Source of the DNA: Bacillota bacterium
GTDB taxonomy: Bacteria; Bacillota; Clostridia; Oscillospirales; Oscillospiraceae
Assembly (NCBI GenBank): GCA_023386265.1
Contig: JAEWKA010000007.1
Location: 1-64,000, forward strand
Direction: 5' to 3'
DNA length: 64,000 bases
Within the stretch, counting starts at the first letter, position 1. Each line of letters begins with the position of its first letter. Made by a program: the position numbers and the translations under genes. The notes beneath the pieces are model-generated. The model saw only the letters and a program-made list of their open reading frames with translations. It did not search any database and was not told where the DNA came from. Positions 1-8,700 of this stretch are shown here, in pieces.

Positions 1-49
1 AACACAGTACATTGTTCGGTTTTGAAGGTGCAGTGCGTCGCGCCGACGA

Positions 50-124
50 GGCCCGTTGGTCAAGTGGTCAAGACGGGGGCCTCTCACGCCCCAATCGGGA
101 GTTCGACTCTCCCACGGGTCACCA
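50..124 (+). tRNA. tRNA-Glu (anticodon CTC)
   Basis: A complete cloverleaf can be folded. The seven-base acceptor arms at 50-56 and 114-120 pair with one G-T wobble, the T arm carries the GTTCGA signature, the discriminator base is A at 121 and CCA is encoded at 122-124. The anticodon loop CTCTCAC places CTC in the anticodon position, which reads GAG (Glu). It lies 40 bases upstream of the 5S gene, so it is probably the tail of an rRNA operon whose 16S and 23S genes are outside the window. Confidence 0.93.
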
Positions 125-164
125 CATAATTAAATAGCGTATATGGTGAATAACCATTTACATA

Positions 165-281
<117 letters not shown>

Positions 282-283
282 CA

Positions 284-315
284 GCAGCTCTGCTCACGCA
301 GAGCTGCATTTTTTC
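284..315 (+). terminator. Rho-independent terminator of the 5S operon
   Basis: A perfect 10-bp stem (284-293 with 298-307) with a TCAC loop is followed by a run of T. It sits three bases after the 5S 3' end. Confidence 0.92.
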
Positions 316-420
316 TACAAAAAAGCGAAATATTATGTAAATTATTATATAAAACCCATTGCCAATAAATAATTTATTTTATATAATGACTCTATGAGAC
401 TTGTAGAGGTGAGGTTATTT

Positions 421-1065
421 ATGGAACAGGAAACTACGGCTTTAATTTCGAATAAATATTCTGAGTATATAGCAAGATTACCTGGAGTAATAAATGCAAA
501 TGTTGTGTTTTTTGGTGAGGAGGTCGAGGAAATCCATGTTCTTGCCGATACATCGCGTTCGCCCAAGCAAATAGTCCGTGATATACAGTCCCTCTTGATG
601 GCGCAATTTCAAAAAGAAGTTGATCACAGAGTAATAAGCATCGCGCAAATTGACAGCGAATTAAACCCGACGGCTAAGCAGGCTGCGCGTTATGTAATCG
701 ATAGCGTAACGGTCGCAAAGAAAAGGGAACAGACCGAGGTCGAGGTGACTCTTTCAATGAATGGAAAGATGTATTTCGGAAAACAGACCTCGCTTAAAGA
801 TAACTATGATCTATGGAGAGGGCTTGTGCAGGCCACCTTGAATGCAATTGTACTTGCAGATGGTACCACTAATAAATATACAGTATTGGACGTACGATTT
901 ACCGAAATCGCAGGGGAGAGAATGGCGATAGTATGCGTTTCGCTGTCGTCGTCCAATAACACAGCCTGCCGCTTTTCAGGAACGGCTTTTTCGCCGGGAG
1001 ATGATTCTCTGGCGATAGTCAAAGCCACCTTGAGCGCGCTCAACAGAAAGATCGGCTTATGCTGA
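421..1065 (+). CDS. Conserved protein of unknown function, partner of HD-GYP gene
   Basis: This 214-residue soluble protein has no signal peptide or membrane segment. The ATG at 421 is chosen over the upstream in-frame ATG at 394 because GAGGTGAG lies eight bases before it. The N-terminal part resembles a clostridial family, found near HD-domain signalling genes, with the pattern EIHVLADTSRSPKQIVRDI followed by a region ending in ISIAQID. The C-terminal half (about 100-205) looks like a mixed alpha/beta domain of unknown role. A 10-bp hairpin at 1047-1070 overlaps the stop codon and may attenuate read-through toward the HD-GYP gene. I cannot assign a biochemical function; a regulatory partnership with the next gene is inference from position. 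Confidence 0.72.
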   Translation: MEQETTALISNKYSEYIARLPGVINANVVFFGEEVEEIHVLADTSRSPKQIVRDIQSLLMAQFQKEVDHRVISIAQIDSELNPTAKQAARYVIDSVTVAKKREQTEVEVTLSMNGKMYFGKQTSLKDNYDLWRGLVQATLNAIVLADGTTNKYTVLDVRFTEIAGERMAIVCVSLSSSNNTACRFSGTAFSPGDDSLAIVKATLSALNRKIGLC

Positions 1066-1394
1066 TCTTTCACTGAATTTTGGAAAGAACGGGTTCGTAG
1101 AATTTTAGCGAAGCGGATATAGCCTGTTTCATTAGCGGAAGAACAGAGTTTTGAAAACGGGGGCTATATCAATGAAGAAATTGTCATGGATTACCGAACA
1201 AGCTTCTCTCGTTTCTATAATTGCCTCTGGTGGCGCTATGTTTTCCTGGAGATAAGGTTTACAAACCTTTAACGCCATCGCAGAAAAGTATTTTTTGCGA
1301 GACAACAATTCCTTGACTTTCGATTCTGCGAGCCCGTCTTTTTGTTTAATCGTAATTGGTTTCGACATTCCTGCAGAGGAAGTGAGAAAGATAT
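1066..1394. other. Intergenic gap with one doubtful minus-strand ORF
   Basis: No plus-strand reading frame of note is present. On the minus strand an open frame runs from an ATG at 1368 to a stop at 1132 (78 codons, lysine-rich, no recognised motif), but its ATG is only poorly preceded by a ribosome binding site and it would head into the 3' end of the preceding gene. I regard it as possible but unproven. The plus-strand sequence just before 1395 (GAGGAAGTGAG) supplies the binding site of the HD-GYP gene. Confidence 0.3.
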
Positions 1395-2726
1395 ATGAAG
1401 CCCATCGCAAAAGCCTATGTCATTTTTGAATCTATTCTTGGTGCCCTGTTGGGTGTCTATTGTACATATACATACATCATTCAGCTGTCAGGTTCTGACA
1501 ACCTTAAAAGAGAACTTATGCAGCTGGTTGTTCTCTTCGTCCTTGCTTATTTGTGCCGATGCTTTCCAATTCATATAAGACCAGACTTTGCAATTGATAT
1601 GGCTTTCATAAGCAATGTCGCCATCTTGCTTTGCAAGGGGCCAATCGTGGCGGCGGCAATAACCTTTGTGAGTTCCCCGTTTGTTATAGCGAGAGTTCCG
1701 AGTGAAAGGAACAAATATTCGCATATACTAAACACACCTTTTTTGAAATCAGCATTTAACTACGGCAACTTTACCATTTCTGTGTTTATGGGCGGAAAGG
1801 CCTTCCTTTGGGCCGGCGGAATAATAGGTGATCTTTCACTACCGGGAGTACTGTTGCCTATGGTGGCAATGATACTAGCAATTATGCTGGTGAATAGTTC
1901 GCTCTTGATGATACTGTTTAAGCTTAATTTGGGCACTAAATTCTTCGCTAACTTGCTTAGAAATGTCTATGAGTTCTACCCTAGCGTCCTGGCCGCTGCA
2001 CCTATTGGCTTTTTTATTTCGAAAATGATGATTCTTACGGATGGAGAGTATGTTGTCCTTCTTTTCTTACTACCGCTGTTTCTGGCAAGATACACATTTT
2101 CCTTGTATATCGACGTAAAGCACAATTACTATATCATGATTAGAACGCTGACCTATTCACTCGAAGCAAAAGATGAATATACCCGAGGTCATTCGGAGCG
2201 CGTCGAGCTTTATGCGAAAGCGCTGGCAAAGGAGATGCACCTTTCTCACGCAAAGGTTGAAAAAATTGCAGTTGCGGCTTTACTTCATGATGTCGGTAAA
2301 ATTGGTATAGACGAAAGTATTCTCAGAAAACCGGCTCGCCTCACGCCTGAAGAACGAGCAATAATCCAGAAGCATCCTGAGATTAGCGTACACATTCTAA
2401 AAGAAGTTAAGCTTTCCCCGATTATATTTGAACTGATACTGCACCACCATGAGAGATACGACGGCAAGGGCTATCCGGATGGCATTTCCGGCGAAGATTT
2501 CCCGATTGAAATATCAATATTGGGCATTGCCGACACATATGACGCTATGACCAGCATTAGGCCCTACAGCCCGGGCTCTACGCCGGAGCAGACGAAACAG
2601 GTCATTATGGAGGAAAAAGGAAAACAGTTCCATCCTAAGGTTGTGGAAGCCTTCGTTAGGGCATATGACATGGGAAATATGGCGCTTATTGAAAGAGATT
2701 ATAAGGACCGCGATTTCAGCTTATGA
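1395..2726 (+). CDS. Membrane HD-GYP domain protein (putative c-di-GMP phosphodiesterase)
   Basis: The 443-residue protein has about seven hydrophobic segments in residues 1-250, a membrane sensory region, followed by a cytoplasmic HD-GYP domain (about 255-430). The metal-binding HD pair is H298-D299 in LLHDVGKIG, and the GYP signature is G359-Y360-P361 in HHHERYDGKGYPDG. HD-GYP proteins with the full signature usually hydrolyse cyclic di-GMP to pGpG or GMP; here all key residues are present. The membrane part probably senses an unknown cue. It follows a conserved unknown gene by 329 bases and ends at a strong palindromic terminator, so the two may be a unit. Substrate is inferred from the family, not shown. 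Confidence 0.88.
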   Translation: MKPIAKAYVIFESILGALLGVYCTYTYIIQLSGSDNLKRELMQLVVLFVLAYLCRCFPIHIRPDFAIDMAFISNVAILLCKGPIVAAAITFVSSPFVIARVPSERNKYSHILNTPFLKSAFNYGNFTISVFMGGKAFLWAGGIIGDLSLPGVLLPMVAMILAIMLVNSSLLMILFKLNLGTKFFANLLRNVYEFYPSVLAAAPIGFFISKMMILTDGEYVVLLFLLPLFLARYTFSLYIDVKHNYYIMIRTLTYSLEAKDEYTRGHSERVELYAKALAKEMHLSHAKVEKIAVAALLHDVGKIGIDESILRKPARLTPEERAIIQKHPEISVHILKEVKLSPIIFELILHHHERYDGKGYPDGISGEDFPIEISILGIADTYDAMTSIRPYSPGSTPEQTKQVIMEEKGKQFHPKVVEAFVRAYDMGNMALIERDYKDRDFSL

Positions 2727-2753
2727 TTATCTGAAATTACAGTTTGGAAGTAT

Positions 2754-2807
2754 AATTAAACCAAAGAACACCCTCGCATATATGCGAGGGTGTTCTTTGG
2801 TTTAATT
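2754..2807. terminator. Bidirectional terminator, perfect 27-bp palindrome
   Basis: The sequence is perfectly self-complementary around 2780/2781. It ends both the HD-GYP gene from the left and the tcdA-like gene from the right (whose stop starts at 2807). A and T runs at its ends supply the U tract in either direction. Confidence 0.9.
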
Positions 2808-3532
2808 CAAATACTTGGGGCAGCCTGCTTCGCGAGCGTCATTACAACGTGAGAACAAAGGAGCATGCCCGCTGTCGCTGTAACCCAGACGAGACTTCCG
2901 GGGACGCTTCTCCTGCCCGGAGGAGGTTCCTCAACATCCTCCGGCTTCATGGCGAGCTCGCTGCTGTATACAACGGGTAGGTGGTTAATTCCGCGCCTGT
3001 GGAGCTCTTTTCTGACTACTCTCGCGAGGGGGCAGTTCTTGGTTTTCGAAATATCAGTAATTTGCAGAGCTTCCGCATTCATCTTGTTCCCGGCACCAAG
3101 CGCGGATATAATCGGTATATCACGGCTAAGTGCGGTCTCGATTAGATCGAGCTTGCAAGCCACAAGATCAATGCAGTCAACTATATAATCATAGTTCGTC
3201 CCCAAAAACTGCTCTCTGGTTTCGGCATCGTACCTTGCTGTGATCGGAAAGACTCTTATCTCTGGGTTTATATCCAGAAGACGGGAAGCCATTGTTTCGG
3301 CTTTCGATTTGCCGAGAGCGGAATAAGTCGCGACGAGTTGTCGATTAATGTTGCTCTCCCCTACTGAGTCTTGGTCAATCAGTGTGATCTCCCCAATTCC
3401 CGAACGACAGAGACCCTCAGCGCACCAGCTTCCGACACCGCCCAGACCGAAAACGGCGACTTTGCTCTTTGAAAGTTTTGCAATTGACTCGCTACCAAGC
3501 AGCATTTCAGCTCTTAAAAATCTTTCCGACAT
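2807..3532 (-). CDS. tcdA: tRNA threonylcarbamoyladenosine dehydratase (TcdA/CsdL, ThiF-like)
   Basis: The 241-residue product is an E1/ThiF-like adenylating enzyme. It has the nucleotide-binding glycine loop (VFGLGGVGSW, about 27-36), the IDQDSVGESNINRQ segment and DCIDL motif typical of TcdA, and a late CxxA-type segment. TcdA cyclises t6A at position 37 of ANN-decoding tRNAs to ct6A using ATP. Length matches the family (240-270). The catalytic assignment follows known TcdA proteins; a generic ThiF family member is the alternative. It is the downstream gene of a minus-strand group but has its own terminator to the left and a terminator between it and the foldase gene, so it is probably transcribed alone. 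Confidence 0.85.
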   Translation of the reverse strand: MSERFLRAEMLLGSESIAKLSKSKVAVFGLGGVGSWCAEGLCRSGIGEITLIDQDSVGESNINRQLVATYSALGKSKAETMASRLLDINPEIRVFPITARYDAETREQFLGTNYDYIVDCIDLVACKLDLIETALSRDIPIISALGAGNKMNAEALQITDISKTKNCPLARVVRKELHRRGINHLPVVYSSELAMKPEDVEEPPPGRRSVPGSLVWVTATAGMLLCSHVVMTLAKQAAPSI

Positions 3533-3560
3533 GTTGTCCTACCTTTCAAATTAACGGGTC

Positions 3561-3600
3561 AAAAACAGCCGCGGTCCGGAGAAGCTCCGTGCCGCGGCTG
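3561..3600 (-). terminator. Terminator of the foldase gene
   Basis: A GC-rich stem (CAGCCGCGG with CCGCGGCTG plus an inner pairing CGGAG/CTCCG) is followed on the minus strand by TTTTT at 3565-3561. It lies just after the stop of the gene ending at 3616. Confidence 0.85.
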
Positions 3601-3615
3601 AGTCAAATTTAAAGA

Positions 3616-5202
3616 CTATTTCACTAAAACGGCGGTGACACCTGTTTTGACTTCATAATTTGCGAGGAGTGCGTCTTTCCAGGCGGTAAAGTCCTTGGTA
3701 CGCAACGCATCCTCGGACAAAGTATCGCTGTTGGTTATGCCCGTACCGGAATAATAAATAGCGTGATAGCCGCTGTAGCCATCATTTGCTTCTGCGGAAG
3801 AAGAAGCGCGCTCACCGTAGACAATACCGGTATCGCCGATTTTTCTGTCCTCGGCAAAGCACCAGTCGTTAAATTCCGTAATCATTTGACCCTTGGTGAC
3901 ATTTTCATAGAGTCCGCCAGTAGCTTGAGAGCCTGCGTCCTCTGTGTTATCGGTTGCCAGCTCTGCGAAGCTGTCCTCCGTCGCGTCTCCTGCCGTCCAC
4001 TCGGCAAGCAGATCCTCAGCCTTCTGCTTCGCTGCTTCCTTAGCTTCGTCGGAATAGGTGCCATCAGAGCCCGCCACGGCCTTAATTAGAATGTGGCGTA
4101 CGTTGACGGTTTTATAGTCTGCACTTTCACGGGAAATGTAATACACGGCATAGTAGCCCGAATCTGTCTCGACAACTGTTGTATCGCCTGCCTTGCGGCT
4201 TGCGTCCTTCATCCAGTCGGCATATTTATCTGTCAGCGAGCTGCCTTGAGTCGTGGCTTCGGAAGCCGTTGCCTGTGTCTCGGTAAGGACCGCAGATATA
4301 AAAGCTTCCGCAGTTTTTCCGTCGGCAACGATAGTCTCGGCGGTATCCTTTGCCTTCTCCATCGCTGCAGCCTTAGCGGCTTCAGTGTCGGGAGAAGCAG
4401 AGGGAGAGGCGGCATCAGGCGAAGCGGAAGCGGCGGCAGTGTCTGCGCTGCTGTCATCCGCGACGGAGCCATCGACCAAGTATGCAATGTACTTATACTG
4501 ATCAAGGTTGTCCTTGTTTTCCTCGTAATACGCTTTGAGCTGATCGTCTGTATAGGTAAGGGAATCGTTTTTCTCCGTTGCATAGGACTGAGCAATGTAG
4601 TATTTCTCTACAAGCGCGCTCACGAGCTTGACGGTGCAGCCCTTGCCGTAAACAGAGGAAAGATATGCGTCGGCACTTGTAAATCCCGCGTCCGCATAGC
4701 CGGACTGCATACTTGTAATTGTCGAGTCAAGGGATGTCTTATCCTCTTCACTGAGCTCGAAGCCGTTTTTTATAGCGTCGTCATAAAGTGCGGTCATCTC
4801 CTTCATTGAGGTCTGTGCCGCCTCCTGAAAATACTGAGCCCAGGTCTGGTCCTCAGTATACTGCTGCGAGGACAGGGACTTTGTTGTGTCGAGCCCCATC
4901 ATTTGTATATAACTGCCATATTGATTGACGAAGTTATTGTAAGTGAGCTTATAGAAGAAGCTGTACTCTGCGGCTGTATAATCGGTCTCCCCGATTGTTA
5001 CCGCGCTTAAAGTGGTATAGGGCAGATTTGAACTGAATATAAACAGAGCAACTATAAGGACAGCTGCAATGACGCCAACAACGACGTTAGTCCTGTGGCG
5101 GCGCTTCTGGGCGCTCTCGATTTTTTCCTGAGCGATCTGGCGCTTGTCCTTGCCCTCCTCACGGAGCTGCTGACGTACTTTCTTTTCCTTCGATGCACTC
5201 AT
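3616..5202 (-). CDS. Membrane-anchored parvulin-type peptidyl-prolyl isomerase (PrsA/SurA-like foldase)
   Basis: The 528-residue product begins with a highly basic cytoplasmic tail (1-37), a single membrane anchor (about 38-58) and a long extracellular part. Residues 60-220 resemble the SurA/PrsA N-terminal chaperone region; an Ala/Ser/Pro/Asp-rich linker lies near 245-275; the rotamase domain starts at TVNVRHILIKA (about 365). It probably helps secreted proteins fold at the outer face of the membrane. Instead of the PrsA lipobox it uses an uncleaved signal anchor, a variant common in clostridia. The start ATG at 5202 is supported by AAAGGATGATC upstream. A second, degenerate parvulin repeat may exist near 290-360. 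Confidence 0.85.
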   Translation of the reverse strand: MSASKEKKVRQQLREEGKDKRQIAQEKIESAQKRRHRTNVVVGVIAAVLIVALFIFSSNLPYTTLSAVTIGETDYTAAEYSFFYKLTYNNFVNQYGSYIQMMGLDTTKSLSSQQYTEDQTWAQYFQEAAQTSMKEMTALYDDAIKNGFELSEEDKTSLDSTITSMQSGYADAGFTSADAYLSSVYGKGCTVKLVSALVEKYYIAQSYATEKNDSLTYTDDQLKAYYEENKDNLDQYKYIAYLVDGSVADDSSADTAAASASPDAASPSASPDTEAAKAAAMEKAKDTAETIVADGKTAEAFISAVLTETQATASEATTQGSSLTDKYADWMKDASRKAGDTTVVETDSGYYAVYYISRESADYKTVNVRHILIKAVAGSDGTYSDEAKEAAKQKAEDLLAEWTAGDATEDSFAELATDNTEDAGSQATGGLYENVTKGQMITEFNDWCFAEDRKIGDTGIVYGERASSSAEANDGYSGYHAIYYSGTGITNSDTLSEDALRTKDFTAWKDALLANYEVKTGVTAVLVK

Positions 5203-5639
5203 TTTATGTGATCATCCTTTTCTACTATAAATATAGACGCTAAGTGATTATAACCCAAATGAATGTCGGTTTCAAGAGTTATTATCTGAAGTGCGAAATG
5301 CGATGTTGCCAATCGATAAGGAGAGGTGGCTTTAAACAGAGTCGAAATACTCTCGTAAGTAAAAAAGATTTCGACAAAATTATGCAATTTTATTTCCAGT
5401 TTATTATTGACAAATGTATATTAATGTGCATAACCCTGTTGATGATGTTCAAAAGTGGGGGTTTTGTGCGTCAATAGCGGACAAAACGGGAAAAACGGCG
5501 ATAAACTCAAGTTGTGATAGCAGAAAAAATGTGGTAAAATATCAACATACAAAAATAATCCAAGTAAGATACCATTTTTTATAAGTCACTCAGAGTAACG
5601 GCTTTCGCAAAGGAAGCAAAATCGGAAAGGAAATTACTA
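5203..5639. promoter_or_regulatory. 437-base gap with promoter for the NYN gene
   Basis: The gap separates two divergent genes. A sigma-A-like promoter reads toward the right: TTGTGA at 5512-5517, 17 bases, TAAAAT at 5535-5540. Its transcript would have a leader of about 95 bases before the ATG at 5640. Small ORFs on both strands here lack ribosome binding sites and look random. No other element was seen. Confidence 0.6.
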
Positions 5640-6446
5640 ATGACAAATCGAGTAAGTGATATCAACAATCCGCGGCTCGCGGTTTTGATTGACGCAGATA
5701 ACGCTCCTCGCGACTGCCTGAAAAGCGTCATGGAGGAAGTGGCGATATATGGGACACCGACGATAAAAAGAATATACGGCGATTGGACCAGTCCGAACGT
5801 CGGAGGCTGGAAAGGCAGTCTTTTGGAAAACGCCGTAACACCTATCCAGCAGTACGGCTACACGACGGGCAAAAACTCCACCGACTCCGCGATGATAATC
5901 GACGCAATGGACATTCTATATGCAGGCAAGACGGACGGCTTTGTCCTCGTTTCAAGCGACAGCGATTTTACAAGGCTTGCAATACGCCTGCGCGAAGCAG
6001 GAATGCGAGTGATTGGCATCGGTGAGCGCAAGACGCCGAGCCCCTTCATCGTGGCCTGTGACAAGTTTGTCTATATTGAGGTCATACGCGACCGCTACAA
6101 CAAAGAGAAGGTGCAGGAACAGGCGAAAGCGGCGGCCATAGCGCCCAAGAAGACAAACACCAAACCGGCAGTATCCGCTGATAAGGCGGCGGCAAGGACG
6201 ATTCCGGACAGCATAGTGGCTCTTATTGCCGATTCGGTTGCGGACATTGCTGATGACGACGGGGCCTGTGACATGAGCTACCTCGGAAACCTGCTCATCA
6301 AAAAGCAGCCTGACTTTGATTCACGCAATTTCGGGTTCGGTAAGCTCAGCTCAATGATAAAAGCAATGCCGCGTTTTGAGATTGTACTCAACCCTACGGC
6401 CGATCCGAGTAATAGAATAATGTATGTTAAGGACAAGGAAGCATAG
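5640..6446 (+). CDS. NYN-domain (LabA/DUF88) putative RNase with C-terminal OST-HTH/LOTUS domain
   Basis: Residues 10-145 form a NYN (PIN-like) nuclease domain with acidic active-site residues D18 and D20 (LIDADNAP), D82/D88 (TDSAMIIDAMD) and D107/D109 (SSDSDF). A Lys/Ala-rich linker follows, then a C-terminal region (about 185-265) with the layout of a LOTUS/OST-HTH RNA-binding domain. Proteins of this architecture are thought to be RNA-processing nucleases; the substrate is unknown. Its stop is two bases before the next gene's GTG, so the two form an operon. GAAAGGAAA precedes the ATG. Confidence 0.86.
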   Translation: MTNRVSDINNPRLAVLIDADNAPRDCLKSVMEEVAIYGTPTIKRIYGDWTSPNVGGWKGSLLENAVTPIQQYGYTTGKNSTDSAMIIDAMDILYAGKTDGFVLVSSDSDFTRLAIRLREAGMRVIGIGERKTPSPFIVACDKFVYIEVIRDRYNKEKVQEQAKAAAIAPKKTNTKPAVSADKAAARTIPDSIVALIADSVADIADDDGACDMSYLGNLLIKKQPDFDSRNFGFGKLSSMIKAMPRFEIVLNPTADPSNRIMYVKDKEA

Positions 6447-6447
6447 A

Positions 6448-7308
6448 GTGAAAATTACCAACGCTCCTAAAAAATCAAGACATCACGGGCGTACAATCCT
6501 TTTTATAATAATTGCAATTATTGCCATATTGATTCTGGATAGCCGATATCGCCTTGTAGCCACGGAATATGAACTGCGCTACAGCGATCTTCCGGCAAGC
6601 TTCGACGCTTATCGTATCGTCCAGCTTTCGGATCTGCATATGAAGGATTTCGGTGTAAAACTACCCGAGCTTGTAGCAAATCAGAAGCCGGACATAATAG
6701 TATTGACCGGAGATTTTCTGAATATGCGCACCAAAGATACCGAGGGCTCTCAGACTGAAAAGCTGCGTCCGATTCTGGAAGGTCTTGCAAAAATTGCACC
6801 CTGCTATTTCGTAAGCGGCAATCATGAATGGGCAAGCGGGGAAATGAGTGAGCTAGCGGCCCTTTTAGGAGAGCTCGGAATAAAATACCTGCGAAACGAG
6901 TTCGTCCTGCTGGAAAAAGGGGACGACAGCATTGTTCTCGCGGGAGTCGAGGACCCAAACGGACCGGCGGATATGATGAAGCCTGATAAGCTTACGCAAA
7001 TCATTGACGATAATTACACCAACAAATATACGCTTCTCCTCGCTCATCGGAACGATTGGATGACTAAATATCCAAATCTCCCTGTTGATACAATACTCTG
7101 CGGCCACGCTCACGGCGGTATTATTCGGATCCCCTTGGCGGGCGGCGTGTTTGGGACTGAAATGGGCTTCTTTCCGAAATACGATGCTGGAGTTTATAAC
7201 GAAGGCAATTACGATATGGTTCTGTCCCGAGGCCTTGGCGGCTACTCGATTCCGCCCAGATTTTTAAATAACCCCGAAGTCGTGACCGTCATTCTGAAAA
7301 AATCATAA
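6448..7308 (+). CDS. Membrane-anchored metallophosphoesterase (YkuE/YaeI family)
   Basis: The 286-residue protein has one N-terminal membrane anchor (about 15-33) and a calcineurin-like phosphoesterase domain. Metal-ligand motifs are in order: DLH (QLSDLHMKDF), GDF (VLTGDFLN), GNHE (VSGNHEWASG), AHR and GHAHGG (LCGHAHGGII). This family includes UDP-2,3-diacylglucosamine-like and phosphodiester hydrolases of the outer membrane face; the substrate is not predictable. GTG at 6448 is preferred because AAGGA lies eight bases upstream; an in-frame ATG at 6424 would overlap the NYN gene by 23 bases. It is translationally linked to that gene. Confidence 0.86.
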   Translation: MKITNAPKKSRHHGRTILFIIIAIIAILILDSRYRLVATEYELRYSDLPASFDAYRIVQLSDLHMKDFGVKLPELVANQKPDIIVLTGDFLNMRTKDTEGSQTEKLRPILEGLAKIAPCYFVSGNHEWASGEMSELAALLGELGIKYLRNEFVLLEKGDDSIVLAGVEDPNGPADMMKPDKLTQIIDDNYTNKYTLLLAHRNDWMTKYPNLPVDTILCGHAHGGIIRIPLAGGVFGTEMGFFPKYDAGVYNEGNYDMVLSRGLGGYSIPPRFLNNPEVVTVILKKS

Positions 7309-7396
7309 ATTTGTTATTAAAATTTGTGTCATAACCTCACTGTTCCCGCATATATATATAGAGTACGCAAAATCTATATCAAGGGGGGAGTCAAAA

Positions 7397-7459
7397 ATGG
7401 GGGACGACATTGATGATCTCATTTATGGCGACACGGAGACGGTGCCGAGTGAAAGATAA
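7397..7459 (+). CDS. 20-residue acidic peptide ORF
   Basis: An ATG at 7397 preceded by an excellent AAGGGGGGAG opens a 20-codon frame ending just before a perfect terminator at 7462-7499. The peptide is strongly acidic (six Asp, two Glu) and has no recognised motif. A promoter-like stretch (TATATA near 7350) lies upstream. The strong ribosome binding site and close terminator suggest a real short gene or leader peptide, but no homologue is known to me. Confidence 0.5.
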   Translation: MGDDIDDLIYGDTETVPSER

Positions 7460-7461
7460 AG

Positions 7462-7505
7462 ATACCCCGAAAAAGAACGTTTTTTCTTTTTCGGGGTATA
7501 ATTTT
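7462..7505. terminator. Bidirectional terminator
   Basis: A perfect 16-bp stem (7462-7477 with 7484-7499) with an A/T-rich inner half is flanked by T runs in both directions. It separates the short ORF from the convergent DUF554 gene. Confidence 0.9.
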
Positions 7506-7520
7506 TATGTATTATAGGGT

Positions 7521-8264
7521 TCAGATCGGCAGACCGGGAAAAATACTTTTTAGCAGAGCAAAGATAATTGGAAAGAATATAGCTGGAAGCAGATTCCCAA
7601 CTTTGATTTTTTTGCCAAAAAGCATATTGACACCGATTGCGACAATCAGAATCGAACCGACGCAGGACATCTGGCTGATGAGCGTGTCCGAAAGCAGAGG
7701 ACGCAGCACTTGAGAAAGCAAAGTTATGCCGCCCTGATATATCAACACAGGCGCAGCCGATACCGCAACGCCGATTCCGAGCGAGGATGCGAGTAGGACA
7801 GAGGTTATTCCATCAAGTACCGATTTTGCGAACAATATGGAGAAGTTTCCGTTCAAACCGTCTTCAAGAGAGCCGACAATTGCCATCGCACCTACGCAGA
7901 ACAGCATTGAGGCCGTCACAAAGCCGTCAGTAAAGGTGTTGCCGGCGAGCTTCTTCGGCATCTTGCCCTTAATCCAATCACCGAGATGGTCGAGCCGTCG
8001 CTCAATATTCAGCGACTCACCGACAACCGCGCCGAGTACGAGTGAAAGAACCATCATCATCGTATACTGAGTGGAAAGCGCGCCGTTTTGAAAAACTAGG
8101 AAGCCGGAAAGAGCGCCCCCAAGTCCGATGAACATGACCGCCAGACCGACCGCGGAAAAAATCGTCTCTTCAAAGCGTTTTGGCAGACCGCCCTTAATCA
8201 GTAACCCAGCTGCGGAGCCGATGATTATCGCAAGAGCGTTTACTATTGTTCCAAGACCGTGCAT
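7521..8264 (-). CDS. DUF554 family integral membrane protein (YdfK/YqgA-like)
   Basis: The 247-residue protein is almost wholly hydrophobic with about seven membrane segments and starts MHGLGTIVNALAIIIGS, the characteristic opening of DUF554. The segment DGFVTASMLFCVGAMAIVGS (about 112-131) is also family-typical. The function is unknown; a transport role is often assumed. It is a single-gene unit facing leftward, closed by the bidirectional terminator at 7462-7505. Confidence 0.88.
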   Translation of the reverse strand: MHGLGTIVNALAIIIGSAAGLLIKGGLPKRFEETIFSAVGLAVMFIGLGGALSGFLVFQNGALSTQYTMMMVLSLVLGAVVGESLNIERRLDHLGDWIKGKMPKKLAGNTFTDGFVTASMLFCVGAMAIVGSLEDGLNGNFSILFAKSVLDGITSVLLASSLGIGVAVSAAPVLIYQGGITLLSQVLRPLLSDTLISQMSCVGSILIVAIGVNMLFGKKIKVGNLLPAIFFPIIFALLKSIFPGLPI

Positions 8265-8479
8265 TTAGGTAATCTTCTTTCTATATGTGTTTATTATTAA
8301 TTGAATATGTTTTTTCGCCAGCCAACAGGCGGCAGCGCATCCTAGCTTCGACTCTCAAATTGTTCAAAACAACGAGAATTAAAACAAAAATTGATTTTGA
8401 GAAAACGAGAGAAAATAGGAGAAAAACAGAGCAAATCGAAGCTACCTATGATCTATTTATTTTTCAATGAAAATAGGTG

Positions 8480-8508
8480 TTGACACGACTTTGCGGCTGT
8501 GGTATAAA
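8480..8508 (+). promoter_or_regulatory. Sigma-A promoter of rplM-rpsI
   Basis: A consensus TTGACA (8480-8485) and TATAAA (8503-8508) are separated by exactly 17 bases. The region 8265-8479 before it is AT-rich and holds nothing else I can identify. Confidence 0.85.
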
Positions 8509-8514
8509 AATAAG

Positions 8515-8650
8515 GCACCGTCAGGGTTTGCGAGGTTTTCCAAACCATTCTAACGGTGCGGCAGTCAATTGTCAAAGTATTTTAACGGCTTAAATCAAAA
8601 AAGTCGCAAAGAACGGCAAAAGGGGCTCGTTTAGTGCCCGTGTCTGCCGG
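8515..8650 (+). promoter_or_regulatory. Structured 5' leader of rplM (candidate L13 autoregulatory leader)
   Basis: Between promoter and rplM the transcript can form two nested hairpins: GCACCGT (8515-8521) with ACGGTGC (8553-8559) enclosing GGTTT/AAACC, and CGGCA (8614-8618) with TGCCG (8645-8649) enclosing GGGC/GCCC. Ribosomal-protein leaders upstream of rplM are known in Firmicutes and serve L13 feedback control. Whether this matches the described L13 leader class needs a covariance-model comparison; I see only position and structure. Confidence 0.6.
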
Positions 8651-8700
8651 ACGGAATACAGTACACAATATATATTCTACATTATTTGGAGGCAGAAAAA

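Noticed and set aside
1132..1368. 78-codon minus-strand frame between the first two genes
   Set aside because: Not fully excluded, but lacks a convincing binding site and known homology; recorded only in the intergenic entry.
4093..4809. Long plus-strand frame opposite the foldase gene
   Set aside because: It is antisense to a clear parvulin-type gene, has no ribosome binding site and its composition mirrors the Ala/Ser-rich coding strand.
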